Below are positions 13,952-24,375 of a DNA stretch of 64,000 nt, in pieces. Under the pieces are notes generated by a model, which saw only the letters and a list, made by a program, of their open reading frames with translations, was not told the origin of the DNA and made no database searches. The translations under genes were made by a program, and so were the position numbers. How positions within the stretch are numbered: position 1 is the first letter of the stretch; every line of letters starts with the position of its first letter. Origin of the DNA: Drosophila persimilis. Taxonomy: Eukaryota > Arthropoda > Insecta > Diptera > Drosophilidae. Location: contig NW_020825298.1 of the NCBI RefSeq assembly GCF_003286085.1, positions 2,790,001 to 2,854,000 of the forward strand, given 5' to 3'.

Positions 13952-14042
13952 CCAAAGACGACGACGAGAACGAGGACGAGGCCGAGCCCAAGTGGCTGGA
14001 TTCGATTTGCTGCCTCTTCCGTGATTCGAGGCGGCGCACTGG
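13952..14042 (+). other. possible orphan coding exon
   Basis: A polypyrimidine run ending in CACAG (AG at 13950-13951) is followed by a frame (AAA at 13954) of strongly G/C-ending codons: a run of Asp and Glu, then EPKWLDSICCLFRDSRRR. The codon bias drops sharply after about 14040, where the text turns A/T-rich although the frame stays open to about 14174. An in-frame TGA lies just before the AG, as expected if the acceptor opens the exon. Against this, no good donor follows (only a weak GTGCCC at 14043) and no partner exon was found nearby. I do not recognise the peptide. It could be an internal or terminal exon of a large + strand gene, or chance. Confidence 0.3.
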
Positions 14043-14580
14043 GTGCCCTGAAAATTTAAGAATTAACCCAATTTCGAGAAGCGCCGAAAAAATTCAATTA
14101 TATGAAAATTTTTCAATGTCTGGATGTGACAAAATGCCAGTTGGGAAAGTTTGTCTTTTCTTTGCGATGGGATAGGTCTGCCCTCTACTTTTCTACCCTC
14201 CCTTGCCTCTCGCCACTTCCTTCTATTCTCTTTTCCATTTTCTACTCCTTCTATATTTAGCCTCTCGTGATGGTAATGACGTCAGTGGCCTGTTTTCCTC
14301 CAACTTTTCCTCTCAAAGCAAATTAGCCAGGGCTTTGGCATGGGCCTCCCTTCGTCCCAGTCCCCAATGGAGGAGGCTGGGGGCGTGGCAAAGTGCCATT
14401 CAAGTTGGCATCTCTGTGTTAAAAGTTAAAAATTAAGCGAGCATCTCAAGACGCAGCAAGGGGCACAGGGGGCACGGGGGGCACCATGTTTGTAGCAGTC
14501 AAAGAAAATGAAGGCTGATTAATGATTAAGCTGGCTAAGAGGGTGTCTGGCTGGGCGTGGCAAGTTCGGAAAACTCTCCA

Positions 14581-14620
14581 TGTGTATGTGTGTGCACTTG
14601 TGTGTGTGTGTGTGTGTGTG
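14581..14620. repeat. GT dinucleotide microsatellite
   Basis: TGTGTATGTGTGTG, an interruption, then ten uninterrupted GT units. Confidence 0.9.
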
Positions 14621-15635
14621 GACTAATTAAACTAATTAAATGTGTGAAACTCACGGCATTATTCTCCAAATGTTCGCCAGATGCGGGCAAATGAGATTTT
14701 CTAAAACTTTTTTCATGGCGCTTAAAAGGGACTTGTCGCAAAATGTCCCAGGTGAAAGGATCAGCATAAATACTGTAAGAATTTTAGGTATAAATAAAAA
14801 GAAAATTTCAGATTTTAGGCCGTCAAATTAAATGAATCTGTTTAGAGGTTTCTAAGAGCTCTTTACAGCTGAAAATATTCGAATTTTGGGTTTCTTTATC
14901 TTCAGATATATCCGCTCTATCGAAACCAATCAAAAATCCTATGAAAGGTCGTACAATTCTCTTTTAATCCATACATTTGTGTGGATATCGGTGCCGACCA
15001 AAATATTATAAATGTCCACAAAATCACCAAGTCGCGGTTTTTTAATTTTTAAAAAAGATTTTTGGGGTATATAGCGAATTCTAAGTATAAGGAAATGATC
15101 AACTTATCTACAACTTACACTTTTCTCCCATGTCTGTCGCACAGTGTAATAGGATTTTAGTACATTTTTGGATAGAAGCCAGAAATCTGAAAATAAATAA
15201 ACTTTGATTAGCAATGGCTGGAGAAATCATAAACAATTATTTATAGAGCCAATAGCCCCTCAAATGACAATTTTCCAATTGAATAAATTCCCGGGCTCTC
15301 TGTCTTTTGTTTTTGTTGCACCATTTATTCGTCAATTATTTTCATAATGACTTGTCCATCAATAAAATATCCCATTTGCCAAAGGATTCAACGTTGCATG
15401 CAAATTGCATACAAATTTGAGGCATGTTTTTGGGGTCCAAGCAATGTCCAGCGAGCGATCAAATTTATGCACAGACAGGCGCAAAACAATCGAAACAAAA
15501 CTTAAATCCCCAGGGACTAATTAACAATAATTTGTTTGGTTTTCGTGCTGGAGCAGGAGACTAGAGAAATTCTGCGAAATTGTATGCATTTTCTCCACTT
15601 TCTCCCCGGGCTATAATTTAGGTCTACTCGAGTGA

Positions 15636-15660
15636 GGGGGCAGGGGGCAGGGGGCAGGGG
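15636..15660 (+). repeat. GGGGGCA repeat, G-quadruplex candidate
   Basis: Four G tracts (5, 5, 5 and 4 G) separated only by CA. This is one of the strongest G4 patterns in the window by simple rule. It lies in otherwise plain non-coding DNA. Confidence 0.8.
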
Positions 15661-16766
15661 CAGCCACACCAGTTGCCACTGCTGCAGTTGGCACTAATGA
15701 GTTTTACCATATTCACGTATTGTTTGCTCTGGTCGTTTCTGGTCGTCACCTCGTCTCACCTCACCCTTCATTGAATGCCAAATTTTCAGCACTGAAAATG
15801 CCGAAAAATGTTTTTCTCTAATTACAAAATATCGCACACAAGGCCAAAGCGGCAATTGATGTTGATTAGGAGCGGGGCTCTGCTCTGGACTGTGTTGCGG
15901 TTGTCGGTTGATCCCTGATGTTTGGTCAATGCAGCTCTAACATGGGTCCTGGGACGGATAATTGTGGTCCTGGTCCTGTTATATTGCCTCCATGGAGTGC
16001 CCCCTCTACCACTGCGTCAACCCCTTCAATTGTTTGCCACTGTTTGGTTGAATTTACCTTTTATTCATTTTTTATTTACTTACTTTTCTTATTTCTCCCT
16101 TACTCCATTATGCGTTTCGGCAACAAAACAGAAAATATATCGTGTCGAGGGGAGCTCCAGGAGCTGTGAATAGCTGCTAGAAGATTACTCTTTCCTGATC
16201 CACAAAAAAAATTATTTTTTTTAATCAAAGCTTCGATGAGAGTCTTTCTATAATGCCAGAACTAAGATTTTCCATTAATGGTCTCCCTTGATGGCCTGTC
16301 TCGAACCCCTACTGTCTCTATATATATTTCCCCATAAGTTCCCTGTAATTCCGCCTAAATCAAAGTCCAATCCTTAATGGTATCACACCTTACTTCAATG
16401 CCATTATATTACCTCCTTAGATAAACCTCCATTCCCAATCATCATACCCCAAATCCTCAAGAGAATTAACTCTCAAAAAATAGAATAAATGAAAAGAAAT
16501 TCCAGAAAAAACTTCAATTTCGATTTGCTGCTTTGTGAGGCGCCACTCACTCGATCAAATTCGCAAAGTGCAATGGGGGCCCAATTGAATAGGCGATGTG
16601 GCAGCCACTCCATTTCTCTATCTCTCTCTCTATCAAACACTGTCCGTTTCTCTCCCACACACATACCTATTAAGTTCCATTGGATCCCCTGTAAGAGCAC
16701 GAGTATATCTGTGCCAACATTTCATCTGTTTACAAAGTCTATTTGTGTTTTTCAATCTCAACCTCA

Positions 16767-16823
16767 CCTGGTCCTGGACCTGGTGCTGGTCCTGGCCCTG
16801 GCCCTAGACCTGGACCTGTTCCT
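16767..16823. repeat. CCTGGT/CCTGGA hexamer repeat
   Basis: Degenerate tandem copies of CCTGGTCCTGGACC. The same hexamer family recurs at 15964-15979, 17946-17991 and, as the complement, 55115-55145. Confidence 0.75.
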
Positions 16824-17633
16824 CGTACTGGCTGCCATTCCAGTTGGCCAAACACAGAATGCAACAGAGAAAGAAATCAGAAAAAAAGAAGCGAAAAACC
16901 AATGATTTTTCTAATAAAGAAATTGAACGTTGGACGCGCAATATTTCTAATGGACTTAAACCAAGGAGCAGCGACAGCAGAGTCCCTCGATTGGAAAATG
17001 TTCAAAGGATATGAGGTGTCAACTGATGAAGATGTTATCTCAGCGAGCTCTCTCTCTTTTTCTCTTTCTCTCTATCTATGTGGCCCTCGTCTTGTCGATT
17101 ACTTTTTGTCTGTTTGCTCTTTGGCGCTGGCTGTCAGTGTTGTAAAGTGCAAATTAGAAGTAGCCGGCAAAGATGTTCGAGATTGATTGTTGAGGGAAAG
17201 GAATGCTTCAGAGTGCACTAGAATTTGTAGCAGTTCTCTGGTGATATTTGTCTTCAATCACAGAGGGATTCAATCCTGGAAGTGACTGGGAATTCCTTCA
17301 AGGAAATGGTTAGCCATCTCTGAGTTTTTTGGGATAATTGCACACCTGTACTTATTACATGGCCATTCACTAAACAGGATCATGAATCCCTCGCATTAGC
17401 CGCGTGAAAACCGAACAAAGAAGTCCAACAAAGGAAAGGAATCCCGTCATTTGTAGCAATCAGCAAAACAATAAAACATTACCTGGTTGATGCTGAAAAG
17501 GCCTGGAATCGAATGGAATGAAGCGTAACGGAACAGGAGAGAATGGAACGGAACGGAAGGGCGTTTTTCATGCCGGATGTGGTTCCTCCCCGCATCTGTC
17601 AGCGGGCTGCTTAGCGCTCTAATGCGATTATTA

Positions 17634-17674
17634 AGTGGCAAGTGGCAAGCGGCACGCGGCAAGCGGCAAGCGGC
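17634..17674. repeat. AGTGGCA/AGCGGCA heptamer repeat
   Basis: About six tandem copies of a 7-bp unit, AGTGGCA grading into AGCGGCA, with one CACGCGG variant. Confidence 0.8.
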
Positions 17675-17945
17675 GCTGGTGTCGTGTAAAATTCATTATT
17701 CGAGCTCCCAAAAACCCGCTTCCCGCTGCGCGTGTCCCGGAGTTCATTGGCCATGCTCCCATCCCTCTACCGCTGCCATTCGCTCGGTAATGCATTACGC
17801 GTACTCAATATCCTGCCTGGGACCCGTCCTGAAACGCGGCCGGTGACTGTGGCGCAATAAATTAGGAACGCAAATAAATCATCCATTTTAATGTGACAGT
17901 TCCGACAAACGTAGCTTCGATGGTGTGCCCACAGACTTGGGTGGG

Positions 17946-17991
17946 GTCTGGTCCTGGTCCTGGCCTGGTCCTGGTGCTGGTCCTGGTCCTC
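17946..17991. repeat. CCTGGT hexamer repeat
   Basis: About seven degenerate copies of TGGTCC, the same family as at 16767-16823. Confidence 0.8.
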
Positions 17992-20900
17992 CACTTGACT
18001 GCAGTTCGTTGGAGATGAGCGCGTGCTTTGGCCATTGATCGGTGGAAAATCGACAGATGGTTTAAGAATGAAGAATAGTTTGACTATGATTTATGGCTCT
18101 CCTTGTACGAAAAGGTAAGCAGTGGCCCCTGTAGGCCCCTATCACGCACGCATCTCTATGGGCCTCCTGCCCCACCCCGCTTCCCTCCACCCCCTGGTGA
18201 TTCTCCCCATTTGTGAGCAATATTTTGTGGGTTCATTTCAGCTTTTCCCTCGCGTGGGGCATCCATTGTTTGCTCATTGTTTGACTGGCATTTTCCCTTC
18301 TCCCAACGCCCATCCTCCCATCTCCATCTGTTGTCTCCACTAAGTACTCGCCCAACTGCGGCACTTAATATTTTTGAATTGCTGCGTGTACGGGCTGGGC
18401 TGTTTGTGTGTCTGGAAGTGCCAGCATAATGCCACACCGTAAGAAATTCGAGAGGCAAGCAATTTGCTCGACAAAACGCGAGTTGACCAGCGGGGCGTAT
18501 GATTAATGTGAGCTGATTCGAGTTAGGTGATATGGCAACGCTGAACAGCGCTGAAATGAGTGCGAAATCTTTGTTCATTTCTAAAATTAAACCAAAATGA
18601 TGGTACAATATTTCCGCTTCGAATGCAGCGAACATCCTCAGTGGAAATGGTGGAAGTTACACCCACCAAGCCGTATAAATCCATCCAAATTCAGATACAA
18701 AACACCCGCACATCCCCACTACCATGCAGAGCAAACATTTGCCAGTTCCAGGGAACTGTGTAATGAACATTTATGAGGCAATTTCCTTAGGAGGAGAACA
18801 GGAACGACAGACAGTTGACAAACCCAAGAGGGACGAACCCCCCGCTTTAGTACCCCACCAAACTATCCCTCCTTCTGGGCGGACAACTTTTTCTGCTCCA
18901 CTTATGCCCAAACTAATTAAGTGCAGGAAAAAGTTGCCATTTCCTTCCCGTTTACAACTGCCACGCAGCGTGGCACTGCCACTGGGATGCTGCTGCTGGT
19001 CTTTGTCTTCTCCGAAATAGTAGCTAAATTCAGCTCTGGTGAAGCTTGTCCTTGTCCTGCTCTATGTCAGAGATGCACAGATGATATCAGCCCATGCGAT
19101 TGGGAATTGCATGTGACTAAGGGGTAGCAAAGGGTATTTAGTGGGAATATTCTGCAGAATATATCTCTGTTCCTTCCATAAAAAAGTTGAATGCCATTTA
19201 ATAATCACTGTTATCAGAAAGTCACAGTTTTCTCATCACAGTATACGTTTATTATAAACCCGCCGGCTCTGGTTGTATGACAAGCTGTAAAATTTTTAGA
19301 CACTTCGCATTGGGAGCGAGTGCACAGACTTCAGAGGGGGGACGAGTGAGGAGCCTGCTTAGCCATTGCAGTTCACGGGGCCTTCTTCTTATTCCTATTC
19401 CTCTTCGGAGTCTCCATCTTTTCTCCAAATATTTAACAGTCGCTCGCTCCAGTCTTCGTGCTGATAGCCCATTCGAGCGTCATAATAACGAAGATAAATG
19501 TTGCAAAAGTTTGCTTACAACACGCCCCAGGACTGGAGCAAGGCCCGAACACAGAACAGGACCAGGGAACCAGGCATCCAGGCATCCAGGATCCAGTACC
19601 AATTTCGCCTGCAGCTGCGATTTCCAGTTGCATTGTGTTGCATACTTTTCGGCTGCTCTGTCCCTAGCGAATCTTTTGTGAGACACACACAAAAAGATAG
19701 AGATGGAGATGGAGATGGAGAGAGATAGCTGCTTAGAAACAAAAGTTGGAGAGATTTTTCGAGCAGGAACTTTACAGATGTACTACTCGTATATTGCCGG
19801 GCATTGTACCAATGGGAATCCTTTGGCTAAAAGGAACAACTTTATGGCAGTTAGATATTTACGACTATAAAGTGGAGCAAATGGGCAGTGGCTTTTATTC
19901 ATGATACAGGGGATGGTGATATTTTAAAGAACAATTAATGGGATAGCATAATTTTTAGTTAAACCTCGCACGAGAAATAAATTTACTTAACTAAAGAAAT
20001 AATAAACTATGTATGCACGGGAATATTAAGAGCGGGGTCAACAAGAATTAATTAATTAGGCAAGAATTAAAAATATTTTAAAAAAATATGTATATTGGTT
20101 GGTGTACAGTTTGGTACGCAAATCCCAGCCAAATGATGATATGATCCTTAGACACAAGGAGCAGCAAGGATGATCCCATCCCTAAAAATACGACGAGCAA
20201 CGAGGAGCGCATCCCAAAAAGAAAAGGACGGAACCACGACGGGAAGGCCAGAATTTATTAAAAAATAAATATTTTTTTTGTATTTAAATTAAATAAATTT
20301 ATATTAATATTTGATGCACCAATAATTCCCAACTGGTTCTAGCTGCTGCCGCCTTAAATGAAAATTCCAGGGTTAGCAAGTTGAAGTTATCTTTTATGCG
20401 GAAACATTATCGTAACCACCAACACACGCCCCAAGGACGTGATGTTTTCAAGGACCTTAATCCTTATAAGTTATATAACCTATAATCCACCTATAATCAT
20501 TAGTGTTGTGTAGTTTGATAAAACTTGAACTTAATCATGACAAAAAAAAAATATAACTCAAAAATAATGATTACCTATGATTTTTATTTTTTTCGCTCAA
20601 AATAAAACTCTCCACGCAAATAATCCGAGTGTAAATACTATAATATCCGTGTTTTTTTCCCTGTGTTCGGTAATTAGTAGCCTTAAATTTCAATAAAATT
20701 CAATTTTTGCATTCCCTTGAAACTTTTTCGCACACTTTCCCGCCATTCTTCGAACATCGACAAAAACAAAGTCCCCAACTAATTTGAACGCCGCGGAAAA
20801 ATGTTGACACGGCATGGCCTGGGATCGCAGTGAAGTAGAAACTAATACAGCCTCTTTTTTTTGGTTCGCATGAACTTTTTTACGCCGTGGCGTTTAATGA

Positions 20901-21653
20901 GAACCGACGCGGCAGGAACAAGAAGGGCTGCTCCGGCAGCAGCTGAAGCCATCGACGACGACGACGACAGCAACGACGACAGTTTACACTGATGCTCGTT
21001 AGTTCTACGCCAAAAAGTTTGCCCTTGCCCTCCAGTTTCGACCAGCTGCAATTCACAAAATTTCACTCCGGCCATGGGGAGTGTGAGTGGGGTGGGGTGG
21101 AGTGGGGAAAGGGCTATCAGGACTGAAGCAGTTCTGTTGGATTTGTTGTCCTGCCATGTCCATGTCGGACTCGTTCTCGTTCACTTGATTTATGTCCGAT
21201 GCGTCTGGCAAATGTTTTGGGACAACTCCCTCAAATGCTCCTCCTCCTCCTCCGACGGTCGTCCCCCATGGATGCAAGCAACCTCGCTCTTGGCTTTAAT
21301 TAAAAAACTAAAATAGATGAGTGGATGGGTAATTTGTCTAGATTGCAGCTCTCTCAGCAGCAATTTGAATACTTACAAGCAATAAATTATGGCAGCAAAA
21401 TAGATGAGCAAAAAAATTAAGAGTCCTTGAAGAGCCAACTAATCAAGTGAAAAGAATACAGAGGGGAATTTATTTGAAAGGAAAATGAGAGTGTACATGT
21501 CGGATCCTAATGTTCCTGCCGGCCTGTGTGTGCTGTGTAGGTTTTTGATACAATATTTATCCGAAATATCCGATTTCCACGATATAAATTTCTAGTTGGG
21601 CCATCAAACAAATGTAAATCTTGTGGAAAACTCCCACAAAACTCAGAGAGGCT

Positions 21654-22520
21654 TCACTTCGACTGGAAGGGATCCTTGGCAAGGTACTTTTCCAGTCGCT
21701 GATCGCCATCGGGCTCCTCCTGGGAGAGCTGCGAGAATCCCTCCTCGTCCACGAAGCAGATCTCGTGACCGTCGGGATCGGCCAAGATAAGCACTGTCAC
21801 GGCGGGCTTGCCGGGCGTTTCCAGAGTGATTGGGGACTTCAGGACCGTGCCGCCGGCTGCCACGACTGCTTCGTGCAGCGGTTGTTGCGTTGCCGCGGGA
21901 ACAGCGAAGGCGATCCGACCGTATGCCTTGGCCCGATTGATGGGATCCGGAGTCTGGGTGAGCTGCAGCGACGCCTGCTTGAAGTCATAGGTCAGCCACA
22001 CGGACTGCTTGTTCTCCGCCAGTGGCTGCATCCGGAGCACCTGTTCCCAGTACTGCCGCGAGGCCGCAAGATTGGTCACGCGCAGCTCCACCGACTGCAC
22101 GGGATCGGCGTCGGCCTCCGTAACTGCCTGGTCGATCACATGGAACTTGTAACCGTCGGGCGAGGTGAGTAGATGGCCCCCTTCCGTCTTTTCAATGGGG
22201 TACGAGTGCTGGGCGGCGCGTGGCAATATCTCAGTAGAGTGAATGGTTACTCCGCCGAAATCATTACCCATTTCGTAGCTGGTCACGCCGTAGTTGTAGG
22301 TGAGCTCGATCACGAAATGGGAACTCTCCGGACCGTAGCCCACCATGGTCTTGCTCCACCGATTGTCGTAAGGTCCATTGCATTCGGCTTCGCAACCTTC
22401 TTTGAATTCCTCGTGACGCAAAACCTTCATTCCCAGGATCTGGCGAAAGAAGAAGGCGTTCTTGGCCCGGTCTCCAATCTTCAGCACATAGTGCAGGGCG
22501 CGTCCCGATAGTGCTGCCAT
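21654..22520 (-). CDS. GLOD4-type glyoxalase (VOC) domain protein
   Basis: A single 288-residue frame that matches my memory of animal GLOD4 over its whole length; the D. melanogaster counterpart is, I believe, CG1532. It starts MAALSGRALHYVLKIGDRAK. Two vicinal-oxygen-chelate modules are visible, at about residues 5-130 (HYVLKIGDRAKNAFFFRQIL, then HFVIELTYNYGV) and 140-270 (VQSVELRVTNLAASRQYWEQ, then LADPDGHEICFVDEEGFSQL). VOC proteins bind metal between paired modules, but GLOD4 is not established as a methylglyoxal-detoxifying enzyme, so the reaction stays open. The length fits the family (about 290-300 aa). The start is the first Met of the family-like N-terminus. No intron is present, which leaves open an ancestral intronless state or a retrocopy. 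A TTTATT about 180 bp past the stop may be the poly(A) signal. Confidence 0.9.
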   Translation of the reverse strand: MAALSGRALHYVLKIGDRAKNAFFFRQILGMKVLRHEEFKEGCEAECNGPYDNRWSKTMVGYGPESSHFVIELTYNYGVTSYEMGNDFGGVTIHSTEILPRAAQHSYPIEKTEGGHLLTSPDGYKFHVIDQAVTEADADPVQSVELRVTNLAASRQYWEQVLRMQPLAENKQSVWLTYDFKQASLQLTQTPDPINRAKAYGRIAFAVPAATQQPLHEAVVAAGGTVLKSPITLETPGKPAVTVLILADPDGHEICFVDEEGFSQLSQEEPDGDQRLEKYLAKDPFQSK

Positions 22521-24375
22521 TATTAAAAATTGAGTTGAGTTTTGAGAAATTTACAAAATTTAGAAATTTACAAATAAAAAATTTTCGGCTCTGGTTTTTT
22601 TTTGCTTTACGACTGGAAGTATATTTCGATGAGGTTTGAGCAAGAGAATGAGTGGGGATGGAGACAGCAAGCTCAGAGAAAACCTGATGTGTTGCATTGG
22701 AAACGGATCTGAATTCTAATAGAAAATATCTTACCCTGCCCTGCAATAAAAGTCTACTACCGATTTTTTATTTCCTCATTTAAAGCTTTAGTTTCATCCT
22801 TCATTCAGAATTCAGATCTGTATATACAATGACTCGCATTTAAAATCCCTTCAGAATATCCACATAAATTACCGTTCAGACTTTTGATGCTTTTGGTAAT
22901 TTTCCCACAATTAATCAAAGTCGTTCTAAGCTCCAACCTATCATAATGGGACATGTATTAGTTTACACCAACAAAAGCACAGTCCCAGCTCAGGGCACAG
23001 GGTGCGATCCACAATCAGTGACTAAGCTACAGCGAGAAGATAGAGAATCAAGCGGGTTCCTTCCACTCCCCTGTTCTTAGCTTCGATCTGGTTCGAGCCC
23101 TGACAATAGGTTGTGATCCATCGTCCCAACTTAATAATCCAACCCGTATTCCCTCGAGCGCCAATCTCGGCCCACTCGCTTCTGTAGCTTGCGAGCGAGT
23201 GCTCGCTTCCATACGAGTAAAATATCGAGACCACCGCGACGACCAAACTTTTTTTATATAATAGACAGTAATTATAATAAATGGATTTATATCAAAAAAC
23301 TAATCTAAATAAAGGGTTCGTTTTTGTACAGCTCTCTAAACATTATTCAATAAGAAGCAACTTAAAGAGGAATTATATTTAGTCTTCCTGCTTATAAATA
23401 AACCCAACCAGACACGTTGATGGCACATTTTTGTGCCACGTTGTTTGGGGCTGCTACGGCACATACTCGCCCAGATGGACGCATAAAGTAGCTCCATAAA
23501 AATAACTCTCAGATGCTTTCAATGAGAATGGTGGCCGGAGGGGAAAACCTTGCATGTTTCGCATGCCACACATGACGCAGAGCACCGAACACACACTCAC
23601 ACACACACACACCTACAAAAGGAAGTCGAGTCAGGCAACCAAAAGGTTAAAGGAGGAAACTGGCGCTGGCTTAAGAAAATAGCTCATACGCAGCGTATGC
23701 CGCATGCCCCGCATGCCACAAATGCTCGGGCACCCAAGGGGCGAGCGAGCTGCCACTGCAAGACAGAGGTGGATAAAGGAAGTCAGTCAGCAGAGAAGCA
23801 GCGCACATACAGGGCTCCCATATAGGACTTCCTGTGGCAGCTGCCATGACTGAGCACTGTCAGTGTGTGCGTGTGTGTCCTCGTGTACTTAGTTCTCGAT
23901 TTATGTATTAAATGATATTTATCGACTAAGTATTTTTATTATCATTAAAATTCAAGAACAACTTTGATGCGAGTAATTCCAGTCATTGTTTCAACCATTG
24001 CAGTGCAGTGCAGTTGCACTGTGGGAAAAGGAAATCTGGTGACATTAGTATGCACTGCCCGTCTACAATTTGGCATAATTATAGGGGAGACATGTTTGGA
24101 AAAACAACAGCATTGCTCAAAGCTGCAAGTCACAAGGATACGCCCACGACTTGGAGGCCTCATAGCATTGGAGAGCATTGTTCCTGAGCTAAAAGCGTCT
24201 CGTAGAACATTCAGGTAAGGAACGAATACGAAAAATTCAAGATTTATAGGAATCGTTCGTCATCACATTATTGGGCACATTTTGGGGGCTTTGCTACGAG
24301 AAAAATAGTCAACAACTTAGGAAACTTCGTATATATTTCAAAACAAATAATCATCATGTATCGTCATGTTTCACC
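22521..24375. other. intergenic, no gene seen
   Basis: About 1.85 kb between the 5' end of the GLOD4-type gene and the 3' end of the repeat-built gene, both on the - strand. It holds a CA run near 23567-23592 and A/T-rich DNA. A TTTATT at about 23934 could serve as a distal poly(A) signal for the repeat-built gene. No credible frame. Confidence 0.5.

Larger units (their letters stand above)
14043..21653. other. gene-free stretch
   Basis: No gene supported. It holds GT repeats (14581-14620), a G-rich tract (15636-15660), CCTGGT-type hexamers (16767-16823 and 17946-17991), an AGCGGCA heptamer repeat (17634-17674) and A/T-rich DNA at 19880-20710. A TTTATT at 21469-21474 is a possible poly(A) signal, read on the - strand, for the glyoxalase-domain gene that ends at 21654. 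Confidence 0.55.

Noticed and set aside
13788-14039. 83-codon - strand frame over the orphan exon candidate
   Set aside because: Ser-rich antisense of the acidic + strand frame. The + strand has better codon bias.
18156-18635. 159-codon - strand frame
   Set aside because: No recognisable domain, a Gly-rich tail from simple sequence, and no promoter or splice context.
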